Below are positions 12,450 to 24,772 of a stretch of 64,000 nt of DNA, in pieces. A program made the position numbers and the translations under genes. The notes below the pieces were generated by a model that was not told the DNA's origin, did no database searches, and worked only from the letters and a program-made list of their open reading frames with translations. Position 1 is the first letter of the stretch; the number at the start of each line of letters is the position of its first letter. Where the stretch lies: contig JANCIK010000009.1 in the NCBI GenBank assembly GCA_028532985.1, positions 1,550,001-1,614,000 of the forward strand. The letters run 5' to 3'. Origin of the DNA: Stropharia rugosoannulata. Taxonomy: Eukaryota > Basidiomycota > Agaricomycetes > Agaricales > Strophariaceae.

Positions 12450-14545
12450 ATGGGCTTTTTCTCGTCCAGAAAAGCCGAAGATAATGAAAGTTACCAACTT
12501 GCCATTGGCGTGAGCCGTGCAGGGACTGACAAGTCGTCTGTCGTACAAGTGATTCGGTCCCGTTTCGTGCGTCGTTCCTTCGCAGCGTATATATCGCCGT
12601 GGCTCATAATCATTTCATTTCTGCTCTCCCTCGTTCATTTCGTCCTCGTGTTCCTTCATCCGCCTCTTAGTACGGCAAGAAGGGAAAAGAACGAGAGGAG
12701 CCACCTCCGACGTTCGTCAGTAGCACATCCGCTGCAGAAGTCCTTTCGCCAACTATTCCGTCGGGTCCAAGTTCTCTGGCCGGTACACCGGCAAAGGGCA
12801 CTACTGGCATTCTCAGATATCAAACGGATGCCTCCCTCCCTGCGACACCTTCAAATAAACGTGCGCACTCTCATGCCCCTCCGGATAGCCCCACGCCAAC
12901 CCGTAGCAAAGAGGCGCCAGGGACTCCTTCGCGAGTACATCACTCCAAGACGATGAGCGTCAATTCAACCTCTACAACTGCCCGGAAGAATACAGATGCT
13001 GTCACGTAAGACGTTTCCAGCTCCCCGTGTTGTTTATAGAACTTAAAACCACACAGTGCGACGCTCGCTCAGAGGCTTAACGAACTTTCGGTAGCCAACT
13101 CAGAAGGACTTCTGACGTACGCTTATTTTTCGTATCTCAGCGCCTAATGACCTTATTTTTGCTTCCATTAGTGATGATGAATACCGTATCCTGCGCCAAA
13201 ACCTTTTCGAGAGATTTTCTAGTAGTGTCGCTATACCAACTGAAGCACCACTAGTACCTGCTTCGCCTCAGCCACGGCCGCGAAAAGCTGGTCAGACTCC
13301 CGAGAGATGTGAGAAATTTATCTTCCCGTTTATGCTATAAATGACATTTTGCGCACAGCGTCCTCTCGCCCACTGTCTAATTTCCATGTTGAAAGGCCGT
13401 TGTCTGTCACCTCTAAAACATCCGCAGTGTCAGGAGTGGCCGATCTGTTAAGGCGGGCTACGGGACGCCGCTCGAATTCGAAGGATCTTAGCGATACAGC
13501 TAGCATATGGTCGTCCTCGTCCAACACTTCTTACTTTAGGATACCTGGGTTAACCAGAAAATCGAGTAGTAATTCTCTGCGCACAGATACCTCTCGAAAT
13601 CAGGCAGATGTAGCGTCATTGTCGTCAAAACGGAGGGCGGGTAGCTCAGATAGAGGTCATACTGACTCCATAAAAGCATCAAATTCTAGGTCTACTGGAA
13701 GCATTAGGAAGCTAGCTGCGCCGCCTTCGTCATTTCCAGGGGGTCGGAGTCAAGTACCTGAAGTTCGCACTGTGAACATTTATAGTCTACAAGATGACGA
13801 ACATTTAGTGACAGTCAAAGATATTTCACAGGAAATCTCTAACTTGGAAGCTGAAGCCAAACGTCTCATGGATGCATTCACTGGCCTAGAAGTTACTACG
13901 CTTGCCAAAGCACAACGGACGCATGTGCGACCCTCTCTAAGGTCTGCAGACTTCACGAAAAATACTAAAACAGAGTCCAATTGGGGTACAGACTCGGATG
14001 TTCCTTCCCAGCGCCGAATAAATCTTGCCGATGATACTATATCCATGCGCTCTGGTACTTCGATTGGAACTACACCTTCTTTATCACCATCCATCGCACG
14101 CTCCGCTTACTCCACTAAAAAGATGAGACGCCCTAAGTTGCCGATAAACTCTTCGATCACACCATCAAGTTCGAGGCCCAGCTCGTTACATCGTAAGAAT
14201 TCGACATCAAGCGTAACATCAGAGAAGCGAATTCCTAAACCTTTCTCCGCCCCTCCTGTGCCTGCTCTCCCAAGCACTATATCTCATCTCAAAGCCGCTA
14301 GTGTATCTAATATCAGCTTGTCTCGAAGTATGGCGCATCTACCCATGAATACCGTTCCCGAAGATGAACGCATGTCGATGTCTGGAACTATCACATCATT
14401 ACGACTGGATGAAGACACAGAGAACGAGATGGACGATATTCGAAGACGAAGAGAAGAGGTCAGCCGGAGATATGAGGCCCGCTTGGAGTACTTACGGGCC
14501 AAGTTGAAAGGGGCCCAATTGCACGAGAAGCTTATGCGGAAGTAG
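12450..14545 (+). CDS. Serine-rich protein of unknown function with C-terminal coiled coil
   Basis: I do not recognise this protein. Five exons join in frame: 12450-12566, 12671-13005, 13057-13116, 13172-13318 and 13359-14545. The N-terminus MGFFSSRKAEDNESYQLAIG is followed by a stretch ending in GKKGKEREEPP. A long Ser/Thr/Pro/Arg-rich disordered region follows. A short helical block (TLAQRLNELSVANSEGLLTDDEYRILRQNLFERF) sits near residues 155-190. A second helix (VKDISQEISNLEAEAKRLMDAF) lies mid-protein. The C-terminus is a charged coiled coil (DDIRRRREEVSRRYEARLEYLRAKLKG). The many basic-serine motifs suggest a phosphorylated scaffold, perhaps cytoskeletal, but that is inference. It lies 195 bp upstream of the Vnx1-like gene on the same strand. 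Confidence 0.8.
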
Positions 14546-14740
14546 TGTATATGTAGCTCCATTTTATTTATTTTGTTGTTTAGTAGAATAGTGAACCCTG
14601 TATACCCTCGGCATTTTCCGGTACATATCCCTATATCCCTATTTGGTGTAAATTGGCCAAATCGAGGTTTCCTCAGTCGTGCTGGTCGACGACCATTCCA
14701 CCAACTGCGATCCGCCGCAGGACCCTTTGTCTCTTCCTTT

Positions 14741-17700
14741 ATGGCCTACTATCCGTCTCCTGGCGCGGAAGGCGGTGAGGACTATATCTCATCGACACCA
14801 ACACCTGCGCCGTCATTCCCTCAACTGCATCGGACTGTTAGTCGCAGCTCCACTTGGTCCGTAACAGATACACCAGCGCATCATAACGAAGGCACCTCGT
14901 ATTTTCCTAGTCACCCTTCCTCGCCGACGGCTCAGTTCCACCCGTCACCTATTCTGAGAAATTCTTCTGTGCACTCTCAACGACGCGGCGGGCCAGGACG
15001 CAGCACGAGCGTCAGTAGTTCTCAAGCAACCAACCGCGGATACCGCGATGAAGATGCATTGAGCGAAGAAGATGAAGAAGAAATGGATGAGGACGACGAT
15101 GAAGAGGTGCGACTACGTTCCCATAGACGTGGCAAAGCTCCTGCGGACCGAGGCGACGACGATGGTGCGGACGATGACGACAACGTGGATGATCCTATCA
15201 CGACCCTCAAAGACCGCCAATCGCTTATAAACGTCCAACACCCTTTCGGTCTACCTATCTGGAAACCTGCACTATACAAAAAATCGCGTTCTGTTACTCG
15301 CCATGCCGACGAGGCATTGCACTCTGTCCCGTCTGCTCAAGCAGAACGACATCTCTTACCCGGTAATCTCTTCTGGGCAGTCGCGTTTGGGTGGTGGTTA
15401 GGCCTTATATGCATACTACTATCGGCAATACTTTCCATAGTACCCCAAGGCGAAGAACGATATTCCAGTCTCGTATATGGGCTGGGCTGGTATCTGTTCT
15501 GGCCATTCGGTAAATATGTGGAGGGAGACGTCTATGAAACTGAGGATTCCAAACAGGATCACGAAGACGATGGTGAATCACCGCATTCGCGACGCTGGAG
15601 TGACAGTAACACTACTGTTCGAGGCGTATCGCCTACTAGAGATGACGTCACCATCCGACGACCGCCTCTCTCTGAGTACCCAACTATCACGCCTGACAAC
15701 GTACATCCTAATGTTCGTTTTACCAGATCGGAGGTAGCTCGAGAAACCACGAGTCTGTTGAGGAATCGTTCAAGTCAGACACCACCAATAAAATCTTATG
15801 GTACTGCGCTTGCTCGAACGGGGACATCTTCGTCAGGAACGGTTGTCGAGACTTACGGAGAGCCACAAAAAGGCAATATTATTGGGAAAGTCTGCTTCTG
15901 GGCTTTCTTGATATGCATCATTGCTCCTCTTATGCTCTTTGTCTGTCTCATATGCTGGGCGCTTGTGGTTACTATCCCGATGGCCAAACTCAACTGGGCT
16001 CTCCTGACGTATTTGTTCACAAAGCCCACCCAAATTCGCCTATGCGCTGCTCCGCCTGTGGTGGTTGTTACCGCTCCAAATGTTGAGCACTCGGAAAGTT
16101 TGGAAACTGGTCAAACCTCGGAGCGACCAGCCCAATTCTCAGTGAAGCATACCAGATTGTCTGAAGGGCAAGCAGCTCCATCTGGGTCGCCTACTTCAAC
16201 AGTCTTGCTTTGCACATATCACGCAGTTGGGTTGCAATATTACAAATATACCGTCGGCGGCGTCAATATCCTTTTCGTCAATCTACTGCCGGTCGTTTTC
16301 TTCGTCATCTTCGATGGTTTTGTTTTGATGCCACTTGTCGAGAGGAAAGAACAACATGGTAAACACGTATCGCCGTTCCTAGGCTTTATTGCATCTCAAG
16401 CTCTCATTTTTATCTTGAGTTTGACAAGTGTTATACCTCTTTCTTACTTCATTGGCATGGCCGTCGCATCGATATCAGCACAGTCATCCATCGGAATGGG
16501 AGCGGTAATCAACGCTACCTTCGGTTCCATCATTGAAATCATCCTTTATTCGATTGCTCTGACTCAAGGCAAGGGCCATCTCGTTGAAGGGTCCATCGTT
16601 GGAAGTCTTCTTGCTGGAGTATTGCTTATGCCCGGTATGAGTATGTGCAGTGGTGCTTTAAGGCGTAAGGAGCAGACTTTCAACGCTAAGAGCGCTGGTG
16701 TTACTAGCATGATGCTAATTATGGCTATCATTGGCGCCCTAACCCCCACCTTGTTTTATCAAACTTACGGCAACGTACGTGGTTCTCTCTATGTCGAGGA
16801 GTTTATCTCATTTCTCTATTTAGTTTCAACTTGTCTGTAGTGGATGTCCTTCTTTCCCGAAGCTACCTGGGGATGCTCCTTGGATATGTGATCACTGCTA
16901 TTATAAACATCCCGACCCTGTAGACGACCCATTCTATCAGTCAACAGTCAAAAACTTGATGTACTTCTGCGCATTTATCCTCGTCTTTGTATGTTATCAA
17001 ATTCTCAAACACGTCCTCATAAATAAACTAATATCCTGAAGTCTTACCTCGTAGGTCTTTGGTTTTCACTCCGCACTCATGCATCGCAAATATGGCAAAA
17101 TCCTCAACAACTACTCCAATCAATGGAATTACCGACTCACACAAGAATGTCGCTATATAACAAGCTTCTTCACCCTACACAAAATACTCAACTAGGGAGT
17201 AGCCTCCATAGAAAGTCTAGCAACGCCATGGCTAATCAAAGTAGTAATGCCCCTTCACGCACAGAGACTCCTCTACCACCACTAAATTCTGGTCAAACCG
17301 CACCTTCTGCATCATCTAGGCCAACTCCTTCAGCATCTCCGACATTTCCCAGGAAAATTTCTTACGCTGCTTCACAACCGCCCAACTTTCTACCTGTGCT
17401 AGAGAGCGTTGACCATGCTGTCAAGAACACTGATTTACAAAACATGCAGCTCCCGGGGCCCATGACAACTGATGACTTTACGCGGGCTGTTGCTGTGGCC
17501 ACAGTTAGTGCTCTTCGGCATCAGCAAGCACATGGTCAAGTCGGGAAGGCGCGAGGTGGGGAACACGAAGCCGCAGGAGGTCATGACGCTCCATCGTGGA
17601 GTCGTCTAACAAGTGCAAGCGTACTGCTTGCTTGCACGGCTTTGTATGCGCTCATTGCAGGTTTGACTCTTTTGTAGCGTATAGGCAACCAGTCACTGAT

Positions 17701-18403
17701 GTTTCTCCCTCAGAATTATTGGTCGACGTCGTAGACGTGATATTAGAAGACTCGGGCATAGATGAGAAGTTCTTGGGTATCACTCTATTTGCGCTTGTGC
17801 CCAATACTACAGAGTTCATGAACGCCATTTCCTTCGCACTCAATGGCAACATTGCGTTAAGGTAAGTAATATAATTTTCGAAAAAAAAGCATATATTGAG
17901 GTCCTCTAGCATGGAAATCGGATCAGCATACGCTCTACAAGTATGTTTATTGCAAATACCTGCTATGGTTGCCTTTTCGGCCTGGTATGACCCCGTCAAT
18001 ATGGGTGAAGTGGCTAAAACTTTCAGGTATGTTTATCAGTAAGCATTTGATGCAAGGCTGATCACTGGGTTTTTTTCATTTAGTTTGATTTTCCCGAGAT
18101 GGGATGTTATCGTCATCATTCTTTCGATGTTTATTATGACGTATACCTACATAGAGGCAAAGAGTAACTACCATCGTGGAAGTATACTGATATTGAGGTA
18201 ACATTTATCTCATCAAGATATTTTTATCTGCTAATATCCTTTTTAGCTACTTGGTACTTACCTCTGGCTTCTACTTCGCTCCGCCGAGCGCTGTCGACAT
18301 AGATCAAGGTCACTTTAGCCAACTGGCAGATACCCTTCAGGAGTTCCCCGCCGCTTCCTTTGTTCAGAATATCCGATGGTGGCTGACATCACCAGGTAAC
18401 TGA
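14741..18403 (+). CDS. VNX1: Vnx1-like vacuolar cation/proton exchanger (CaCA/CAX superfamily)
   Basis: A large membrane antiporter; yeast Vnx1 exchanges Na+ or K+ for H+ at the vacuole and relatives move Ca2+. The start MAYYPSPGAE at 14741 follows UTR-like sequence. A long cytoplasmic N-terminal region contains an acidic block (EEDEEEMDEDDDEEV) near residue 110. A Vnx1-type region follows (INVQHPFGLPIWKPALYKKS, then GWWLGLICILLSAILSIVP). The alpha-1 repeat is GMGAVINATFGSIIEIILYS. After a hydrophilic loop carrying CSGCPSFPKLPGDAPWICDHC, the alpha-2 repeat is LVPNTTEFMNAISFALNGN and AYALQV. About eight exons keep frame. The end is uncertain: TGA at 18401-18403 closes ...WWLTSPGN, but the preceding GTAACT could be a donor giving a different tail ending near 18516. 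Confidence 0.88.
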
Positions 18404-18427
18404 TAATAGCCTCTTACTTGCTTTTGC

Positions 18428-18697
18428 ATGGACAGTGTTATTTTGTTTTTCAAGCCTTTGGCTTTCGAGTATGTGCTTACGCTCATTTCACCCCTACATA
18501 CCTACTCATGACGTAGAATTGCTTGCCCAACTACTTTGATTATTATTGTTATTGCCATGATATTTCTTTGCTCATTAGCCTTTGTCACTCAAAGCCCACT
18601 TCTGTATACCATTATTATTGTAGTTGCCTTTGTTTTTGCCATGTTCCATGAATCAACAGCTTATAACCATTTCGAAGCTGTGGATGATAGGACTTAA
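18428..18697 (+). CDS. Possible 73-residue protein with two membrane segments
   Basis: Two exons would encode a small, very hydrophobic protein, too short and split for a normal ORF scan. Exon 1 starts at ATG 18428 (MDSVILFFKPLAF). A GTATGT donor and GACGTAG acceptor join it to IACPTTLIIIVIAMIFLCS, then TQSPLLYTIIIVVAFVFAMF, and it ends YNHFEAVDDRT. Two membrane helices with a short turn and a polar tail are visible. Its shape recalls small ER assembly proteins such as Pkr1, but I see no firm sequence match. It could instead be an alternative last part of the Vnx1-like gene just upstream, although the frames do not join simply. Confidence 0.35.
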
Positions 18698-18952
18698 ACA
18701 TAGCGGGCTATTCCAAGGCACTGGCCACAGTGACGATCTGATAGTGTCCAAGCATAACCGTTCTTGTTTCAAGCCCGTGTTAGCTGAAGATCCGGGCTGG
18801 GCTCTGTATTTAGCAGTAGCCTTTGTAGAAACATAATGGCAACGGATTCCTAATGAAAGGATCGTAACTAGTGTACAAATGCTAATAACAGTCTTGTAAT
18901 ATAGCAAGCTAGTGTTCTTATACAACTTATCAGTACACAATCCGACTTCGGA

Positions 18953-21900
18953 TCAATGTAAGCCCTGAAGTTCTTCTAGGAATGACACGATATCTTGCTC
19001 CGATAGTTTAAGCCTTTCGGGCTCACTTCCTCCAGTTATCACCTTTCCCGTAAGTTCTGCAGATCCTTGGATGTGATTGAACTGTTCAAGGAAGTCTCCG
19101 TCAATAAAGCCATAGGCTGCCTGGTCAGCGTCGCTGGGACCAAAGTTGTTTTTCGGAGATCTAAACCTGAATTGTAACATATATTTATTAGGATGCTCAC
19201 AAAGATAGGGTACATAATTTACGTACCTCGCATGACTGGTTCCACCGACGCCTGGTACGACTGCCGCTAAATTGCGTTGCAATTCAGTTAAATGCAATGC
19301 AAAGTCTTTATCTTTGACATTGCTAATCACACCAATGCGGCCCGAGGAAGTAAAGTAAATGAGTTCGGATTCCAGTTTCGATGCTTTCGTTCGGTCTGGG
19401 GTAGTCAAGGAACCTATACAGAACCAAGTAAGATTTTTTTACTGTATGTGTGTAACAATGATACGGTACAAACCTCGGATGAACTTAGAAACCATTTCCC
19501 CCAGGTAGAAATATCCAACCTGCTCTAAAGACTCTCCACGCAAGTTCCTTGTAAGATTGAATAAAATAATGTTCAGAGTATCCTGAAAGATTGTGAACAA
19601 GCTTGTTTAAAAGATAAATTCTCCAAGAATCAGAGAACGTACATTAGCAGCAATTACGCTCGTAGTGTCCAATGCCTCAACGGTTACAGGATATAACGGT
19701 GTATAGTCCTTGCCTTCCAAAGACAATTCATTTTCTAAGACTTTGAGCAAAGATACAGACGAGATTTGATCTCCTGCAATAACACGATCGTTGAAAGACC
19801 CTAAGCTTGTCACGAGATAGTTATGGTTCCAGTCTGCTAATTTTCTCAGCGAATAGCTAGGAGGCTGTGTGCCTTCGCTAGAGACAACGAAGTCATATAA
19901 AAGAACCTGATATGAGAATAAAAATCAAAAAAGTCACATATATATGAAAGGATGGAGCGTACAGATGAATTAACAGTTGCAACAATCTTGTTGTTGACAG
20001 TCTTAAGGGCGTAGACAGCTCCTTTAACCTCCGTCGATGTAATGAGGATAGGTTCCAAGACATATGTCTTTGTGGCTGAATTCGAGGCATGGGATGTAAA
20101 GATTAGCAGTCTCCCAGAGGTTGGCTCGCGTTCCTCATCATCGATAACCACTGTCCCGAGACAAAAGAAAGGCGTCTCTTGGTTGTGAACCAGAGTGCTG
20201 AAGCCTATTAGAGAGATAATTGTTTCTTTGGATTCTGTTGTAAACTTCCCCAATGCTAGAGTAATAGTTAAGCCTAAAGATTCCTCGAAAAAAAAGAGGC
20301 TTACAAACGAGAGAACCATCATCAATGAGATGGAAAGAGCTTTGTGATGTCTCGTATCTTGTGATTCTCGTTGGCTCTACTCTGCAAGACACAACGCCGA
20401 ACGCTTTTAAGAGCGGTGCATGCACAATTTTACGAGGGTTATCTAAACCAAAGAATTGCTGTGTATGTTCAAGTTGGTGAAGAGAAGAATACTGCAGTCA
20501 TTTGTTGCAACCTACCGAGCGTATGTGCATTTTATTCAAAGTTTTCACTGACCCAATGGAAAGCCCTGTTGGAGTAACAAGAACCAGAGAAGAAGTAAAT
20601 GTCTTTGTGTTCAGTTTGCAAGCTGCTGATACATCCTAGAGAGAGCCACATTCATGTTTGTATATATAAGGCAAGGCCGTACTCACCTTCAAGATGATTG
20701 GGGAATTCGCTAATCTGTTACTTTCACAAAAGAAGACATTTGCCCTATTTCCTATAGCGATTACGGACCTCCTTCCATTGACTTCATATGGTGTGACACC
20801 GACGGGTGTATTGCCCAGTGATGTTATCTTCAAGTCTCGCAGGTTGTTCTCCTTCCATGACATTGTCGCGATAGAACCATCTCCAAGACCGGCAAGAAGG
20901 TACGCATGGTGATTTGGATCCTTGGACCTGACGCCGCTCCCGAAGTTGTACAAAAGAAGGGATCGTACAACAGCAGGGAAGCGTGGCGACTTCGCCTTCA
21001 TAGTCAAGACATCCCCGGAGATCATAAACATTTCGGCTGAATTTGAGCCCCAGTAAGCCACCGATAATACCGTTGAGAAGTCCTTTTCGCTATCCAACGG
21101 CATGAATGAAATTGCTGAGATTTCACGCTTGGTGTCATGTTTACTGGCGTAAGATAAGTACATATTAATTGCGATGAATTAGAAGTCTTCGCATGAAAAA
21201 CCTACCGGAGAACATGAAAACCGTTGACACCATCTTCTATGCAGAGGAGAACAATAATACCGCCACTTAATGCAAGTGCAACCTGAGTGGCGTTTATACT
21301 TGCGGCTACAATCTCAGGCACTTTGGAGTTCGATGACATCATACTGATATTTTCGCGCCATACACTGCATTCCTGGTAGACTTTCAGACCAGCGTCCCAT
21401 TCAAGGAGATGGGCACCATTCGGTACGACCTGGACTACAAGAGATGAGTTACCGTATACGTTCTTCTCACGTTTGCGGAAGTTCGAGAATGCAATGGTAG
21501 GTTGATTGGCTACGATATCACTTGGCGGTCCAGAGTCTTCGCGCAGCAGAGAGACACTACTGCCATTATCGTTAATTCGGAATAGATGACTTCCATTAAC
21601 AGTTGAGACCAGTAAATGCGTATCTATACTATAATATGTATATATCAGTCAGGATTTCGACGATACTGGTGTAAGAAGGCCATACGAATCATCGAATGTC
21701 CTTCGGACAGTCCAAACTTGCGTAACATCTGTTAGTCCTTGGATGAAGGCAGATTCCTTGTAGTCTGCCCCATTTCTAACAATATTGATACTGCCGGTGT
21801 TTGCACCTCCACTACATGTAACGATCTGGGACTGAGCAGCATAATAAGAAATGAGCTGAGAACCCCGTAAGTCTCACGTACCTGTCCACTCCCATCTATA

Positions 21901-23569
21901 TCCACACAGATGGCATCCATTATAGGCGCAATGTTCTGATACGTCTCCAAAACATTGATGTAAGTCCCTTGATGTTTTATTATGCGGCCCTTGGTAGGGG
22001 ATGCGGCTTCATCCTCGTCAACTTCCATGTCGTTTTGCGATGAAGCCTTTCCTTTCCCTTTGCGGGGATTAGCAAGATTACTCAATGTCCCGGTGGATAC
22101 CGTTTGGATGTCACTAGGGACATTGAGAGTTGGCGGCATTTCCATGGACACGGTAGTTGGAGATATTTGAATGAGTTGAGAGTCACCAAGGTGCGATCCT
22201 ACGTAAAAGCACTGGCCTGTGAGAGGTGCCAACGTTGTAGGTGATGAGACCTAAAGGGGAATCGCGTCATCGCCCTTAGACCAACATAAAAGAGAAACAC
22301 ACTTCTCCAAGTGGAATGAGAATCAAGCCTAATTCATCAACTTTGTGCGCAGACAACATTGAGAGTCGTCCAAAAACATCTGCAATAAGTAATCGAGATG
22401 AGGCTTCATCGACAACGCACCAGCTAAGGGTATTATCAATGAATATATTTTTGAAAAGTAGAAAAGAAATCATACGCTGCAACATCATTCCAAGGCCATG
22501 CTAGACCAAAATTTGCTCTCCTTGTCCGGAAGCCTCGCTGGTGTTCCTTTGCTCTGGCCTGGGCCACTTCCGTTGCATCCGAGCTATTCAGCTTGGCTGC
22601 CAATCTCTTCTGCTTTCCTCTCTGTTTCGCCTGACTCTCAAGCGATGCTAACTCAAAGAGAAGCACCTCCTTTCCTCCAACGACTAAGATCCCCCCGGCA
22701 AAAGCAGAATCACTTTCGGATATATCGGGTTGTATGGGTATTAACCCAAGGCGAGCTTCAGTAGGATTAGGAATAACGCGATCAGGAATCATAGTGGGCA
22801 GGAGTAGAGTGGAGGGTTGTTGAGATAGCTCTAGATTCTCAACGTCGATGTCGCGGGAACACAGTTGCAACCGATTTTGTGAATCCACGTATAGTATGGC
22901 AAGAGTATACTGGTCGACAGCAGTTGGCAAGAAACATATCGATAGCACGTTAATTTCTCTGAGCCTATATCAGAAGAGCATTTAAGATGACGTTGTTTAC
23001 GACATAAAACATTTTTCTGCGTACGAGACATCGAATTCTTGCAAGAAATTTCCTGCTTTCAAAGAAATCACCTTTAACTTGGCGCTGTAGCAACTTACTA
23101 CTGCAATATTTCCAGACGGATGAATCAAGAAGTCGGTGAAGAATTCTGCGATACGGGGCATGCGCTCGAAAAGTGACAAGTGCTTCTTCACAATCAGTTC
23201 CGGAGAGCCTGACGATGATTCTTGGTACTCTAGAATTATGAATTCGGGCTGAGGGTGAGTGAGCATTAAGGCAATGTTTGACCTTGCTTCGAATTTCTTG
23301 GTTTCATATGAGCTCCTTGTTATAGACTCGCCGAAATATGGCAAATACAATGTTCTAGTACTCACAGAGATAGGTATGCTCTTAACAGAGCAGACCTTCC
23401 CCCATATGTTCAGGGAGCATTCAAGTTGAAGACCATGAGCCTGCACGGAGTAGACATCGAGTTCATTGAGTTTCGCCACAACTAAGTGCTCGAGATCGCG
23501 AGAGCTAAGACGACATTTTACGGAAGACAGAACGGAAGACGATGGGTGAAATGTTGATATAATCTTCAT
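18953..23569 (-). CDS. DDB1: DNA damage-binding protein 1 (DDB1), triple beta-propeller CRL4 adaptor
   Basis: DDB1 bridges CUL4 to WD40 substrate receptors and takes part in UV damage recognition, in the nucleus. I chose ATG 23569 (MKIISTFHPSSSVLSSVKC) because it aligns with the family start; an upstream GTG extension is unlikely. The N-terminal MMS1-type propeller is followed by YVGSHLGDSQLIQISP and IVTCSGGANTGSINIVRNG, both matching human DDB1 (FVGSRLGDSQLVKL, LVTCSGAFKEGSLRIIRNG). Further on come TEVKGAVYALKTVNNKIVAT and the C-terminal propeller. The terminal helical domain carries YGFIDGDFLEQF and ends SFLEELQGLH. The product is roughly 1,200 residues in many exons. One oddity is a lysine- and acid-rich insertion (KGKGKASSQNDMEVDEDEAA) after the first propeller's DSQL segment. 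It converges on the Vnx1 region. Confidence 0.92.
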
Positions 23570-23978
23570 GTCCAGAGATTCAAAGAAGAACGGACTGGTA
23601 GACCGGTCTTGACTAATTATCACGGGTCGAGACTCGACAGTGGAAGATCAAGGTAAAGAAGAGTTCCTTCACTGCCGGGCCCCTGGGATGTTCTGCTAAA
23701 CGGGCCGTGATACATCGGTTATCTCATCTCACTCCATGCCGCACTTTGCCGCGTTGTCCAAGCGTTGTCCATCCAAACTCCTTCCTATGTCGCGGCCTGC
23801 GGCAAGGCTGCGGACTTCATGTTTCCAAGTTAAATTTACATATGTACATTAGGTATATATGCTATAGAAAATCACAATACGCCTAAAAATTGTGTATAAA
23901 GTTGAATAGAATGGTAAGCAAAGGATGTCTTCTGCCCTTATACACGCCAAACTAGGCCAAAATCATTGAGACGATAAT
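23570..23978. other. DDB1 promoter spacer with a short direct repeat
   Basis: 409 bp between two minus-strand genes, so it should contain the DDB1 promoter and the 3' UTR of the histone-fold gene. The only structure I see is GCGTTGTCCA repeated at 23751-23760 and 23762-23771. Confidence 0.55.
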
Positions 23979-24772
23979 TCAATATTCGTCTTCTCCCCCA
24001 TGTCCAGCCGCATACATAGTCTCATCTTCGTCCATTATAATATCTCCTTCACCTCCTTTCTCATCGTCGTCTCTCCGTCCAACAAAGCTATCCAGCATCG
24101 TGGTTTTAGCAGGTTTATCTGCGGCCGAGCCCTTCGCTTTGGACTGCTTGATCGGAGCTTCGGAGGTGTTCAATTGTATAACCTCTGTCATATGATTAGA
24201 TCTTCACGTTGTCGCCTGAAGCACGGAGGACATACCTTCGAGGAAAAGATATTCGTCGGCTTTCCTGACCACAGAAACTACACGATACTCCTCAATAAGG
24301 CAACCAACTGTGTAACTATGCCAGTCTGACGACGTACGCAGGTCTTTGTGTTGAACAGTTGAGCGTCTTTCATTCTGAGCGATCTGTCGACCAGCTTGAC
24401 AGAAGCTCTTGATGAATTCTTCGGTTGCAAGAGATATCAAGAACGTTGCCTCTTTGGAAACGATGGGTATCTCCTGTTTGAGTTATTCACGTTAACGTAA
24501 GTTCGCGGAACTGCGAGATGTCTCACCTTATCTGCCTTTATTATCTTTTGCACCTTGGAGATCGGGAACTGCGATTTTCCAGGTTCCCTATCTGCATCTT
24601 TAGGTGCGAGCTTCACCTGTTTGTAAACTGGAGTGTTGAATATGACTTTCGCGTCAGTACCAGGAGAAACCTGCTCAGGTATTTCATCCTCTATATCCTG
24701 GGGTTCCTCATCATATTCTTCATCTTTCTGGTTTTCCACTTGCGTCTCCTTATCAACAGGTGTTGCAGACAT
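23979..24772 (-). CDS. Histone-fold protein of the NF-YC type (Dpb3/POLE4 or CHRAC1-like)
   Basis: A protein of roughly 210 residues with an acidic N-terminal tail, then a histone fold. FPISKVQKIIKADK is helix 1 and EIPIVSKEATFLISLATEEF is helix 2, joined across the first intron. FIKSFCQAGRQIAQNERRSTV leads to VQHKDL, and SVVRKADEYLFLEE forms the last helix. This pattern fits the NF-YC-like half of DNA polymerase epsilon (Dpb3/POLE4) or of the CHRAC chromatin-remodelling complex. These are hard to separate from sequence alone. The lysine-rich, acidic C-terminal tail contains a PCNA-box-like segment (TTMLDSFVG). The start at 24772 (MSATPVDKETQ) is used because the track-like upstream codon is only TTG. 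Two MCB elements lie 55-81 bases upstream. Confidence 0.85.

Noticed and set aside
14573..14740. N-terminal extension of the Vnx1-like protein upstream of 14741
   Set aside because: The extension would start at TTG, not ATG; the sequence looks like 5' UTR.
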